From Aquincola sp. (GTDB taxonomy: Bacteria; Pseudomonadota; Gammaproteobacteria; Burkholderiales; Burkholderiaceae_C), in contig JAOUIM010000099.1 of the NCBI GenBank assembly GCA_029884035.1, positions 1 to 10,375 on the forward strand: 10,375 nt of DNA, written 5' to 3'. Below the pieces are notes generated by a model, which was not told the origin of the DNA, did not search any database, and worked only from the letters and a program-made list of their open reading frames with translations. Both the position numbers and the translations under genes were made by a program. Numbering within the stretch: the stretch's first letter is position 1; the number at the start of each line of letters is the position of its first letter. Shown here in pieces: positions 1 to 7,339 of this stretch.

Positions 1-246
1 TTCGGCGCGCCGCACAAGCGGCTCGGCGAGGAGGTGGCGGCGATGGTGGTGCTGCACGAGGGCCATGAGTGCGAGGAGCGCGAGCTGCAGCAGTTCGTGG
101 CCCAGCGGGTGGCCGGCTACAAGGTGCCCAAGAAGATCCTGTTCGTCGACGAACTGCCCAAGGGGGCTACCGGCAAGCTGCAGCGCATCGGGCTGGCCCA
201 GCGCATCGGGCTGGGCTTCGGTTCCTACGTGTCAGGCGAGTTCTAG
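1..246 (+). CDS. AMP-forming acyl-CoA synthetase, C-terminal fragment (5' end outside window)
   Basis: Frame 1 is open from the window edge to a TAG at 244-246 and gives the last 81 residues of an ANL-superfamily AMP-dependent synthetase/ligase. Visible are the C-terminal small-domain signatures: GEEVAAMVVL, the segment around AGYKVPKKILFVDELPK, and the A10 motif PKGATGKLQR. The lysine in its TGK (codon 175-177) is the residue that in this family contacts the acyl-adenylate during the first half-reaction. Such enzymes activate a carboxylic acid with ATP and then load it on CoA. The substrate cannot be read because the acid-binding N-terminal domain lies upstream of the window. The next gene starts 3 bases after the stop, so the two are almost certainly co-transcribed. 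Family assignment is firm; substrate is unknown. Confidence 0.88.
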   Translation, partial: FGAPHKRLGEEVAAMVVLHEGHECEERELQQFVAQRVAGYKVPKKILFVDELPKGATGKLQRIGLAQRIGLGFGSYVSGEF

Positions 247-249
247 ACC

Positions 250-1257
250 ATGAGGTACGCGATCGTCGGCGCCGGCGCCATCGGTGGCTACCTCGGCGCC
301 AGACTGGCGCTGGCCGGCGAGCAGGTCACGTTCATCGCCCGCAACAAGAATCTGGCGGCCATCAATTCTCGAGGCTTCCATCTGCGGCTGCCCGACGGCA
401 GCACGCAGCACGCGAGCACCGTGCGTGCGGTGCAGGATCCGGCCGAGGCAGGCCCGCAGGACGTGGTGCTGCTGACCACCAAGGCCCATCAGGTGCGCGA
501 GCTGCTGCCGGGCCTGCGCGCGCTGTTCGGGCCCGACACGGTGGTCGTGACGATGATCAATGGCGTGCCGTGGTGGTACTTCCAGCGCCTTGGCGGTGCG
601 TTCGACGGCCGCGCGCTGGCCAGCGTCGACCCCGATGGCGCCCTGGCCGCGGGCATCGAGGTCGAGCGCCTCATCGGCAGCATCGTCTACCCGGCGGCGG
701 AACTGGTCGAACCGGGCGTGGTCAGGCTCGTCGAGGGCAACCGCTTCACGCTGGGCGAGCTGGACGGCCAGCGCACGCCGCGCATCGAGGCCCTGAGCAA
801 GTCGCTGATGGCGGCGGGCTTCAAGGCGCCGGTTTCGCGCGACATCCGCAGCGAGATCTGGGTCAAGCTGTGGGGCAACCTGAGCTTCAACCCGATCAGC
901 GCGCTCACGCACGCAACGCTGGAAGAGATCTGCCGCTTCCCGCCGAGCCGCGACCTGGTCGCCCGGATGATGAGCGAGGCCCGGATGGTGGGTGAAAAGC
1001 TCGGCGTCGAATTCAAGGTCTCGCTGGATCAACGCATCGCTGGCGCCCAGAGCGTGGGCGCGCACAAGACGTCGATGCTGCAGGACGTGGAGCACGGCCG
1101 CGCACTGGAGCTGGAGGCCCTGGTGGGCAGCGTCGCCGAGCTGGCGCGCATCACCGACACGCCGACACCGACGGTCGATGCGATCTACGCCGCCACGGCA
1201 CTGCTGGCGAAGACGCTGGCCGATCGAAAAGGCCGGCTCGAGGTGTTGCCGGTCTGA
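250..1257 (+). CDS. Ketopantoate reductase family (PanE/ApbA-like) NADP-dependent oxidoreductase
   Basis: The 335-residue protein matches the usual length of the 2-dehydropantoate 2-reductase family, which reduces a 2-keto acid with NADPH in the cytoplasm. It opens with a Rossmann dinucleotide-binding motif, GAGAIGG at residues 7-13. The C-terminal helical domain carries the family's catalytic and binding set: K206 in EIWVKLWGN, N210, N214 in FNPISALT, S275 in HKTSMLQDV, and an acidic position at E287. One oddity is at residues 104-110, where the NG-x-G turn common in PanE is NGVPWWY. This is seen in paralogues and argues against assuming a pantothenate role. The ATG at 250 lies 3 bases after the ligase stop, and AGGCGAG about 10 bases upstream is a weak ribosome site. 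Coupling to an acyl-CoA ligase suggests catabolism, so no gene symbol is given. Confidence 0.87.
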   Translation: MRYAIVGAGAIGGYLGARLALAGEQVTFIARNKNLAAINSRGFHLRLPDGSTQHASTVRAVQDPAEAGPQDVVLLTTKAHQVRELLPGLRALFGPDTVVVTMINGVPWWYFQRLGGAFDGRALASVDPDGALAAGIEVERLIGSIVYPAAELVEPGVVRLVEGNRFTLGELDGQRTPRIEALSKSLMAAGFKAPVSRDIRSEIWVKLWGNLSFNPISALTHATLEEICRFPPSRDLVARMMSEARMVGEKLGVEFKVSLDQRIAGAQSVGAHKTSMLQDVEHGRALELEALVGSVAELARITDTPTPTVDAIYAATALLAKTLADRKGRLEVLPV

Positions 1258-1319
1258 TCGCGGTCGGGAGCTGGGGTCTCGCTGACGCGCCACTGGCCGA
1301 GAAGCCACGTGGTCCTGCT

Positions 1320-2087
1320 TCAGTCGTAGCGGTTGGCCAGCACGCCCAGCCCATCGATCTCGACCTCGATCTCGCTGCCCGGCCGCATCGGCAGGCTGCC
1401 GACCGACGTGCCGCACAGCACGACGTCGCCCGGCTCGAGCGTCATGTCGTGCGACAGCCGCGACAGCAACTCGGTCGGCTCGAAGATCATGTCGGCCAGC
1501 GGGTAGTGCTGCCGCTCGCGGCCATTGACGCGCGTGTGCACCGATGCGCCGGCCCAGTCGAATTCGGTGTCGATCCAGGGACCGAGGACACCGAAGGTGT
1601 CGAAACTCTTGGCGCGTGACCACTGGGCGAAGCTCGGGTCGCGGGTGATCAGTTCCATCGCGGTGACGTCGTTGGCGATCGTGCAGCCGAACAGATGGTC
1701 CCGCACCGCCGCCGGCTCGACCGTGCGCATCGTCCGCCCGACGACGAGGGCGAGCTCACCCTCGTAGAACACCGCACCGTCATAGCTCGCCGGCTTGAGC
1801 ACCGGCTGCCGGTGCGCCGACAGGCTGCTCGGCGCGCGAAGCGCGTACAGTGGCTCGGCAGGAACGGTCTGCTGCTGCTTGGCGGCGAGCGCGTGGAAGT
1901 TCTTCCACAGCGCAATCACCTTGGACGGCTGCACCGGTGGCAGCCAGTCGATCGCGTCGAGCGCGACGGCGTCGCCGCGGTCACGCCAGTCAGCCAACGG
2001 TGACCCCTCGACCGGTTGCGCCAGGTCACCGTCGACGTGAGCATGCACGGCATGACCGGCGCGGTCGCGAAATCGAATCCATCGCAT
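1320..2087 (-). CDS. Fumarylacetoacetate hydrolase (FAH) family protein
   Basis: This 255-residue single-domain member of the FAH superfamily would be a Mg2+- or Mn2+-dependent hydrolase, decarboxylase or isomerase acting on 2-oxo or 1,3-diketo acids in ring-cleavage catabolism. The metal-ligand pattern is visible: E109 and E111 in FYEGELALVVG and D140 in TIANDVTA. K160 in SRAKSFDTFGVLGP and the CGTSVG stretch at 225-230 are also family marks. H65 in NFHALAAK sits where the lid histidine lies in relatives. The start is constrained because a TAG stands in the same frame at 2097-2099, four codons upstream of the ATG at 2085-2087. No clear Shine-Dalgarno sequence precedes it. It converges on the ketopantoate-reductase-like gene (62-base gap) and diverges from the giant activase gene. 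The substrate cannot be told from sequence. Confidence 0.9.
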   Translation of the reverse strand: MRWIRFRDRAGHAVHAHVDGDLAQPVEGSPLADWRDRGDAVALDAIDWLPPVQPSKVIALWKNFHALAAKQQQTVPAEPLYALRAPSSLSAHRQPVLKPASYDGAVFYEGELALVVGRTMRTVEPAAVRDHLFGCTIANDVTAMELITRDPSFAQWSRAKSFDTFGVLGPWIDTEFDWAGASVHTRVNGRERQHYPLADMIFEPTELLSRLSHDMTLEPGDVVLCGTSVGSLPMRPGSEIEVEIDGLGVLANRYD

Positions 2088-2361
2088 GCCGTCATGCTAC
2101 AGGGGCAGCGGGGCTCGGGTCCGCGGCGGGAAGGCGACGCCGACCTGAATCACGTCTTGAGGCGTCTGACCCCAGAGGCTGCGTGCCCCGGCCGGCCCCG
2201 ATGCCGAGCATTCCGAACGACCGGACCTCGGCGGCGATCGTTGCTCATCGAGGGCTGCTTTCAGCGTCGGCCAAGTCCTCGGCGATGGACTCGAGCGCCG
2301 TGCGCTGTGCCCACCGATCGAGCCTCGCCTGCCGACACCGACGCCTTGTCAGCCCTTTGCC

Positions 2362-2396
2362 GGCGCCGGATTCGTCGGCGCCCGGTCTTGAACCGG
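2362..2396. repeat. Two adjacent small hairpins upstream of the giant activase gene
   Basis: GGCGCCG at 2362-2368 is the exact reverse complement of CGGCGCC at 2376-2382, giving a 7-bp all-GC stem with a 7-base loop. It abuts a second inverted repeat, CCGGT (2382-2386) and ACCGG (2392-2396), with a 5-base loop. The two stems share base 2382, so they cannot both form fully. Neither is followed by a T run, so an intrinsic terminator is not supported. In a GC-rich genome such stems also occur by chance. Confidence 0.3.
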
Positions 2397-2513
2397 CTCT
2401 GGATCCCGGGTGTCGGCGCGCTGTGGCCGCCGCACCACCGCACGCGCCCCGCACCATCCGCCCCTGCACCTGATCAATCCAGCTGGCGCCGGCGCTGGTA
2501 CCGTTGCGTCGGC

Positions 2514-2519
2514 GGTGAG
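2514..2519 (+). promoter_or_regulatory. Putative ribosome binding site of the giant activase gene
   Basis: GGTGAG stands 3 bases before the ATG at 2523. The match to the anti-Shine-Dalgarno sequence is good but the spacing is short. It is the best such site near the point where family-like protein sequence begins, and it supports a start here over the upstream possibilities. A GTG at 2601 remains an alternative start. Confidence 0.4.
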
Positions 2520-2522
2520 GGC

Positions 2523-5500
2523 ATGAGAAAGGGCTGGTTGATCCGCAATCGAAGGTCGCGCGCGCGGCCCGCCGGGTTGCTGCCGCTCGCAACGACGAGA
2601 GTGGCGCTGGTGGAGCGCGCCTGGGGCCTGTATGTTGACGCCGGCGTGGCCTGCGTGCGCCTGCAGGGGCGCGATCCGGCTGGCCGCGTGGTGCAGGATC
2701 GGCTGGTGCCGGCCAACGGCGAGCTGGCGGCTGTGGTCACGGCCGAACTCGACGCCATGGCGCGCTTCGGTGCATTGCCGCCCCTTTACCTGACCGGCAA
2801 GCTGGCAGCGATGATTCGCAGCACCGTCGGGCGCGGCACGATCTTCCCGCCGGCGGCGGCGGCCTGGCTCGGGGCGCGTGCGCTGATGCGGCGCACCGAG
2901 AACGCCGGCCTGGACGCGCTCGCGCTGGTCGAACTGTCGGCCTCGGGTTACCTGGTGCTCGGCGTCGATCGTGCCGGTGAGCTCAAGGACGACCTGCTGG
3001 TCGTCAATCCGCGCTGCGGCGCCGGGTCGGGCGTCAACCTCGACCGCGTGCTGCAGAAGCTCGGCATGGCGCGCGAGGAACTGGACTGCGTGCTCGCGGC
3101 CTACCTCGGCGAGGCGGGCAATGCGCGGCGCCGCGCCGTGCTGGTGCGCGCCGATCGCTGCGGCGTGTTCAGCTCGTCGGCCACGATCTCCGACAAGAAC
3201 CAGGGCATCCCGCTGGACATGGCGCTGGCGGTGACGGTGAAGTCGGAGGTGCTCAAGGCCTGCCGCAAGTTGCCTGCGGGCTTCGCGAAGGTCGTCCTCG
3301 CCGGGCGCATCTTCGAGTGGGCCTACGCCCGCGACTGCGCCACCGACTACCTGCAGGGTCAAGGCGTGCGCGAAGTCGCCGCCGAACCGGGCAACGGCTT
3401 CGTCATCGACGCGCTGCACGATCTGGTGGCGCGCGTCGGCGCCGACGCGATCGGGCAGCCCGACGAGCGCGTGAAGCGTCACCGCGCCGCGCTCGAGTAC
3501 CCGTCGTTCCGTGCGCTGCGCCGAGCCTACGAGGCTGACCACCGCTTCCTGCGCCTGCCCGACCCGGCGAGCGAGCCCTGGGTCGATGCGCGGCCGGTGC
3601 TGATCGGCCTGGACGTGGGCTCGACGATGGCCAAGGTGGCGGTCGCCGACGCGCAAACCGGGGCGATCCTGCACCTGGCCGCGTACAGCAACTCCGGCGA
3701 CACCATCGAGTCTGTCAAGCGCATCTTCGAAGCCTTGCGCGACCGGGCCGGCGACACCCTCGCGGTGCGCGGCATCGGCGTGACCGGCTCGGCGCGCTAC
3801 CAGGTGCAGCAGGCGCTGGAGCATGTCTACCCGACGCTGGCCGGGCGCCTGGCCATGCTGGTGGAGAACTACGCCCATGCGCGCGGCTCGATCGATTGCG
3901 CGCGCGAACACCTCCGGCGGCTGAAGGCGGCCGGCGTCGCCGGCGTGCGCGAGGACCTGTGCATCCTGGTGGACATCGGCGGCGAGGACACCAAGATCTC
4001 GACCATCGCGCTGGCGCAGGCCGAGCTGTTCAACAACGCGATGAACCTGAAGTGCTCGGCCGGCACCGGCAGCCTGATGGACACGCTGACGGCGATGTTC
4101 AGCATGCCCAGCGTGGCGGCGGCTTGCGCCGAAGCGTTCGAGGCGCCACGCGCGCGCCAGATCAACGCCACCTGTGCGGTGTTCCTGATGGAGAATGCAC
4201 GCAAGCTGCAGGCCGAAGGCGTGCCGCGCGCCGAGATCCTGGCCGCCGCCAACTGGGCGATCGTCGAGAACATGGCGCGCTCGCTGTGGAACCAGGTCGA
4301 GCTGCCGGCCGAATGCGTCGTGCTGCTGCAGGGCCAGACCATGCTGTCCGAGCCGCTGCCGCTGGCCGTCACGCACCGGCTGCAGTCGCATGTGCGCGGC
4401 CGCGCATTCGCGCTCGTGCCGCCGAACCCGGGCCACCGCGCCTGCTTCGGGCTGATCCGCACGCAGCAGCAGACGGCGCTGCAAGGGCAGGTGCAGATCG
4501 ATCTGCGCCGCCTGATCGACATGCAGTTCGACAAGCGCATCACCGTGTGCCGCGGTGCCGCCTGCAGCGACGAGGGCGCAAGCTGCAACCGCGCCAAGCT
4601 CACCTGCCGCGACGCCGATGGCGCCAGGATGTTCTCCTTCACGCTCGGCGGCTGCAGTGCCGTCAACGAGCTGATCGCGCGCAAGAAGCTCGGCATCGCG
4701 CCCGAGGCTGTGCGCGACACCTACAAGGAGATCTGGGACTTCATCGACCAGCGCCATCCGCGCAGCGACGATCCGCGACGCCTGATCATCCCGCGCAGCT
4801 TCTGCGTCTCCGAATGGGCCTTCCTGTTCGCTGACCTGCTCGGACGGCTCGGCGTGCCGGTGCACGTGGACAACGTGCTGGCCGCCGACCTGCTCGAGGC
4901 ACAGCCGCTGTTCCACATCGACAGTTGCGCGCCGCAGATGGGCGCGGTGGGCCAGTTCCGTCGTCTCGCCGGCCTGCCGCACGGCATGATCCTCGCGCCG
5001 CAGATCGAGTACCTGCCCACCGGCGGTGCGAGCCTCGGACGCACCTGCACGATCAACCAGGGCGGCATCGCGGTGGCCGTCAGCTACGCGCGCCAGCTTC
5101 ATCCGCAAGCGCGCATGCACCTGTTCAACGTCGACCTCGGCCGCCTCGAGCCCGATGCACTGTGCGTGCAGCTCGAAGAGCGCCTGCAGCCGGTGTTCGA
5201 GCCCTACGGCCTGGCGCCCACGCCGACCGAGCTGCGTGCGGCCGTGGCCGGCGCGATCGAAGCGCACCAGCGCCTGAAGCGCGACGCGGCGGGCTTTGCC
5301 GCCGGGCTGATCGAGCAGGCGCTGGACCAGGGTGTGCGCGTCGCGCTGGTGGTCGGACGCGAATACGTGCTCAACCCCGGCCTCTACGACAGCCACGTGC
5401 GCAGGCTGCTCGCCGACAAGCACATGGTGGCCATTCCCTCGTACGTGCTCGACGTCGAGCTCGATCCGGACTACGCGCACATCTACTGGCGCAACCCGCA

Positions 5501-7319
5501 TGCCATCGTCACGATCCTCGACGCGGTGGCACGGCGCCGCCTGCACGAGCGGGTGCGCCATCCGCGCCTGGCCGCGTTGTTCAAGCGCATCGAGTCCGGC
5601 GCCGACCTGTTGCCGGTGGTCCAGGTGTCGACCTTCACCTGCGGTCCGGACTCCGTCACCGCGCCGTTCGTGGCCGAGATCATGAAGCGACGGCCGTTCC
5701 TGCTGATCCAGTCCGACGCGGTGTTGAAGGAGCTCGCGCACCTGGAGAACCGCGTCAACACCTACATCAAGCAGCTTGAGCTCGGCCTGCATGGCCAGCT
5801 TGCCGGCGGACAGGGGCCGCCGTTCGAGGTTCGGATGCTCGGCGGCCTGCGCTCGGATCGTCCCCTCGATCCGCGCAACGACGTGGTCTACGTGCCCACG
5901 CTGGCCGACAACCGCGGCATGACGGCGGCGCTGCGCGGTGCGGGCTTCGCCTGCATCGACAACTACGCTGAGGACTACGACCTGCACGCGCTCGTCAAGG
6001 AGGGCCGCAAGGCGACCGGCGACGCCGTTTGCGCGCCCTTGGCGGCGGTCTATGGCGACCTGCTGCGCGCCGTGGCGGACTTCGAGCGCCGCCGCAACGC
6101 CGGCGATCCGCTGGTGGCGGGGCGCCGGCGGCTCGTCTACTTCGACAACAAGGGGCTCGGCCCCTGCCGCCAGGGCCAGTACGTCGAGGTCCACGAGCTG
6201 CTCGCCTTGCGCGACCGGGGACCCACAGCGCTGCGAGCCGGCCCCGATTGCGGCCCGCTCGGTGGCCAGGCGGTGCTGCAGTTCGCGGTCGGTGCCGAGG
6301 GCGCGGGCTACAACTTCGGCGTCGAAGAGTGGGTCATGGTCCGCATCTACCTCGGGGTGGTGCTGCAAGCCGTGCTGCAGGCGCTGTACTTCCGCGGCGC
6401 CGAATGCCGCGACCATGCCGAGTTCGAGCGCTTCCTGCGCGACTACGAGGCGCTGCGCAGCGCGCTGTATCGCGAACTCGAGTCGTTCCACGGGCCGGGT
6501 GCGGTGTGGCGTCGCGCGCTCAGGCTCGCCGAAGGGACTGGGCGGCTGGAGACAGCGCTGAAGTACTTCGCCTTCGACCTGTACGGTGGTCGGCTGCGGC
6601 GTCTGCTGCGCGGCTTCGCGCGGCGCTGGACATCCCTTTACGAGGTCTCTGACCATCGGCTGGAGGTGGCGATCGGCGGCGAGGTCTACATGCGCGTGGC
6701 GCAGGCCGAAGAGATCTTCCGTGCGCTGCTTGCCGACCTCGGGTTCAGGCGCTTGCGCGTGGCCGTGACCCCGATCTGGTCGTATGCCGAGTACCTGCTC
6801 GACGAGGCCGCGGAGCTCGGTCGCGACGCGATGCGTCGCGCCGAAAGCGCGAAGCGCCAGGGACTGCGCGGCCACTGGGATAGCGAGTTGCGCGAGGCGC
6901 GCCGCGTGCAGCGGCGCTGCGAGGGCTGGCGCTTCGTGCTGCGCAGGCTCCTGGCCGGCCCGCTGTACGCCGCCGCGGGACTGCCGCTGCCCCCGTCGAC
7001 CCGGCCACTGCTGGACGAAGCCCGGGCGATCCTGCCCACCCTGCGCCCGATCGGCGAGCTCGTCACCTACATCGGCGAAGCCGTCACTGAGTTGCGCGGC
7101 GGCTCGGACATCGTTCTCAACGTCGCGCCGCAAGGCTGCATGGTGTCGTCGATGGGTGAGCTGCTGACGCCGGCGATCGAGGGCCTGCAGAGCCAGCCCG
7201 GGCGCGGCCGCATCCAGCATCTCTTCTCCGCCGAAGGCGACGTCAACGAAGAACTGTTGACGCTGGCGGTACTGAAGTCGCTCGGGCCCGAGCGCTACCT
7301 CAGGCGCGCCGCCGTGTAG
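2523..7319 (+). CDS. Giant fused 2-hydroxyacyl-CoA dehydratase activase-related protein (two BadF/BcrA ATPase modules + DUF2229/dehydratase-like region)
   Basis: This 1598-residue protein has the layout of the long 'acyl-CoA dehydratase activase-related' family, typically somewhat shorter in clostridia. Module 1 (about 33-335) is an ASKHA ATPase fold with CGAGSG at C165 and RCGVF at C213, but its nucleotide motifs are eroded. Module 2 (about 359-655) is intact: GLDVGSTMAK (D364), DIGGEDTK (D484), KCSAGTGS (C511) and ATCAVF (C551). The C511/C551 spacing of 40 resembles that of the two cysteines that bridge the dimer's [4Fe-4S] cluster in HgdC. A linker follows with C676, C681, C688, C695 and C711. 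The rest carries DUF2229/dehydratase-like marks: DSCAPQMG (C802), VGREYVLNP (about 944-952), FTCGPDS (C1040), VCAPL (C1170), GPCRQGQY (C1215), GGEVYMRV (about 1385-1392) and QGCM (C1539). Relatives couple ATP hydrolysis to low-potential electron transfer; the substrate here is unknown. The start is chosen at the ATG preceded by GGTGAG. The frame is open further upstream, but that part overlaps the FAH gene and looks non-coding. A GTG at 2601 (1572 residues) is an alternative. Confidence 0.85.
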   Translation: MRKGWLIRNRRSRARPAGLLPLATTRVALVERAWGLYVDAGVACVRLQGRDPAGRVVQDRLVPANGELAAVVTAELDAMARFGALPPLYLTGKLAAMIRSTVGRGTIFPPAAAAWLGARALMRRTENAGLDALALVELSASGYLVLGVDRAGELKDDLLVVNPRCGAGSGVNLDRVLQKLGMAREELDCVLAAYLGEAGNARRRAVLVRADRCGVFSSSATISDKNQGIPLDMALAVTVKSEVLKACRKLPAGFAKVVLAGRIFEWAYARDCATDYLQGQGVREVAAEPGNGFVIDALHDLVARVGADAIGQPDERVKRHRAALEYPSFRALRRAYEADHRFLRLPDPASEPWVDARPVLIGLDVGSTMAKVAVADAQTGAILHLAAYSNSGDTIESVKRIFEALRDRAGDTLAVRGIGVTGSARYQVQQALEHVYPTLAGRLAMLVENYAHARGSIDCAREHLRRLKAAGVAGVREDLCILVDIGGEDTKISTIALAQAELFNNAMNLKCSAGTGSLMDTLTAMFSMPSVAAACAEAFEAPRARQINATCAVFLMENARKLQAEGVPRAEILAAANWAIVENMARSLWNQVELPAECVVLLQGQTMLSEPLPLAVTHRLQSHVRGRAFALVPPNPGHRACFGLIRTQQQTALQGQVQIDLRRLIDMQFDKRITVCRGAACSDEGASCNRAKLTCRDADGARMFSFTLGGCSAVNELIARKKLGIAPEAVRDTYKEIWDFIDQRHPRSDDPRRLIIPRSFCVSEWAFLFADLLGRLGVPVHVDNVLAADLLEAQPLFHIDSCAPQMGAVGQFRRLAGLPHGMILAPQIEYLPTGGASLGRTCTINQGGIAVAVSYARQLHPQARMHLFNVDLGRLEPDALCVQLEERLQPVFEPYGLAPTPTELRAAVAGAIEAHQRLKRDAAGFAAGLIEQALDQGVRVALVVGREYVLNPGLYDSHVRRLLADKHMVAIPSYVLDVELDPDYAHIYWRNPHAIVTILDAVARRRLHERVRHPRLAALFKRIESGADLLPVVQVSTFTCGPDSVTAPFVAEIMKRRPFLLIQSDAVLKELAHLENRVNTYIKQLELGLHGQLAGGQGPPFEVRMLGGLRSDRPLDPRNDVVYVPTLADNRGMTAALRGAGFACIDNYAEDYDLHALVKEGRKATGDAVCAPLAAVYGDLLRAVADFERRRNAGDPLVAGRRRLVYFDNKGLGPCRQGQYVEVHELLALRDRGPTALRAGPDCGPLGGQAVLQFAVGAEGAGYNFGVEEWVMVRIYLGVVLQAVLQALYFRGAECRDHAEFERFLRDYEALRSALYRELESFHGPGAVWRRALRLAEGTGRLETALKYFAFDLYGGRLRRLLRGFARRWTSLYEVSDHRLEVAIGGEVYMRVAQAEEIFRALLADLGFRRLRVAVTPIWSYAEYLLDEAAELGRDAMRRAESAKRQGLRGHWDSELREARRVQRRCEGWRFVLRRLLAGPLYAAAGLPLPPSTRPLLDEARAILPTLRPIGELVTYIGEAVTELRGGSDIVLNVAPQGCMVSSMGELLTPAIEGLQSQPGRGRIQHLFSAEGDVNEELLTLAVLKSLGPERYLRRAAV

Positions 7320-7339
7320 GCGCGCGCCGGATCGCTGGC

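Larger units (their letters stand above)
2088..2522. other. Divergent intergenic region, no convincing gene
   Basis: About 435 bases separate the FAH-family start from the proposed start of the giant activase gene. Open frames cross it on both strands, but their translations are rich in Arg, Pro, Ser and Ala, with no family motif and no ribosome site. They are best read as GC-rich chance openness. It must hold the promoters for the two divergent genes; I could not see a convincing -35/-10 pair on either strand. It contains two adjacent small inverted repeats, listed separately. No tRNA, CRISPR array or insertion-sequence end was seen. Confidence 0.6.

Noticed and set aside
1258..1319. Possible bidirectional terminator between the convergent reductase and FAH genes
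   Set aside because: Only short palindromes such as CCACGTGG were found, with no stable stem followed by T residues.
232..1623. A 463-codon - strand open frame overlapping the ketopantoate-reductase-like and FAH genes
   Set aside because: It is antisense to one gene and out of frame with the other, low in complexity and without any family signature.
2245..2592. A 115-codon - strand open frame in the divergent intergenic region
   Set aside because: It has no ribosome site and no recognisable domain, has an Arg/Ala/Ser-rich composition, and overlaps the start of the giant gene.
2523..7319. Naming the giant protein a benzoyl-CoA reductase or 2-hydroxyglutaryl-CoA dehydratase
   Set aside because: It shares the ATPase superfamily and DUF2229-type motifs, but separate BcrABCD or HgdABC subunits are not present and nothing in the sequence identifies the substrate.
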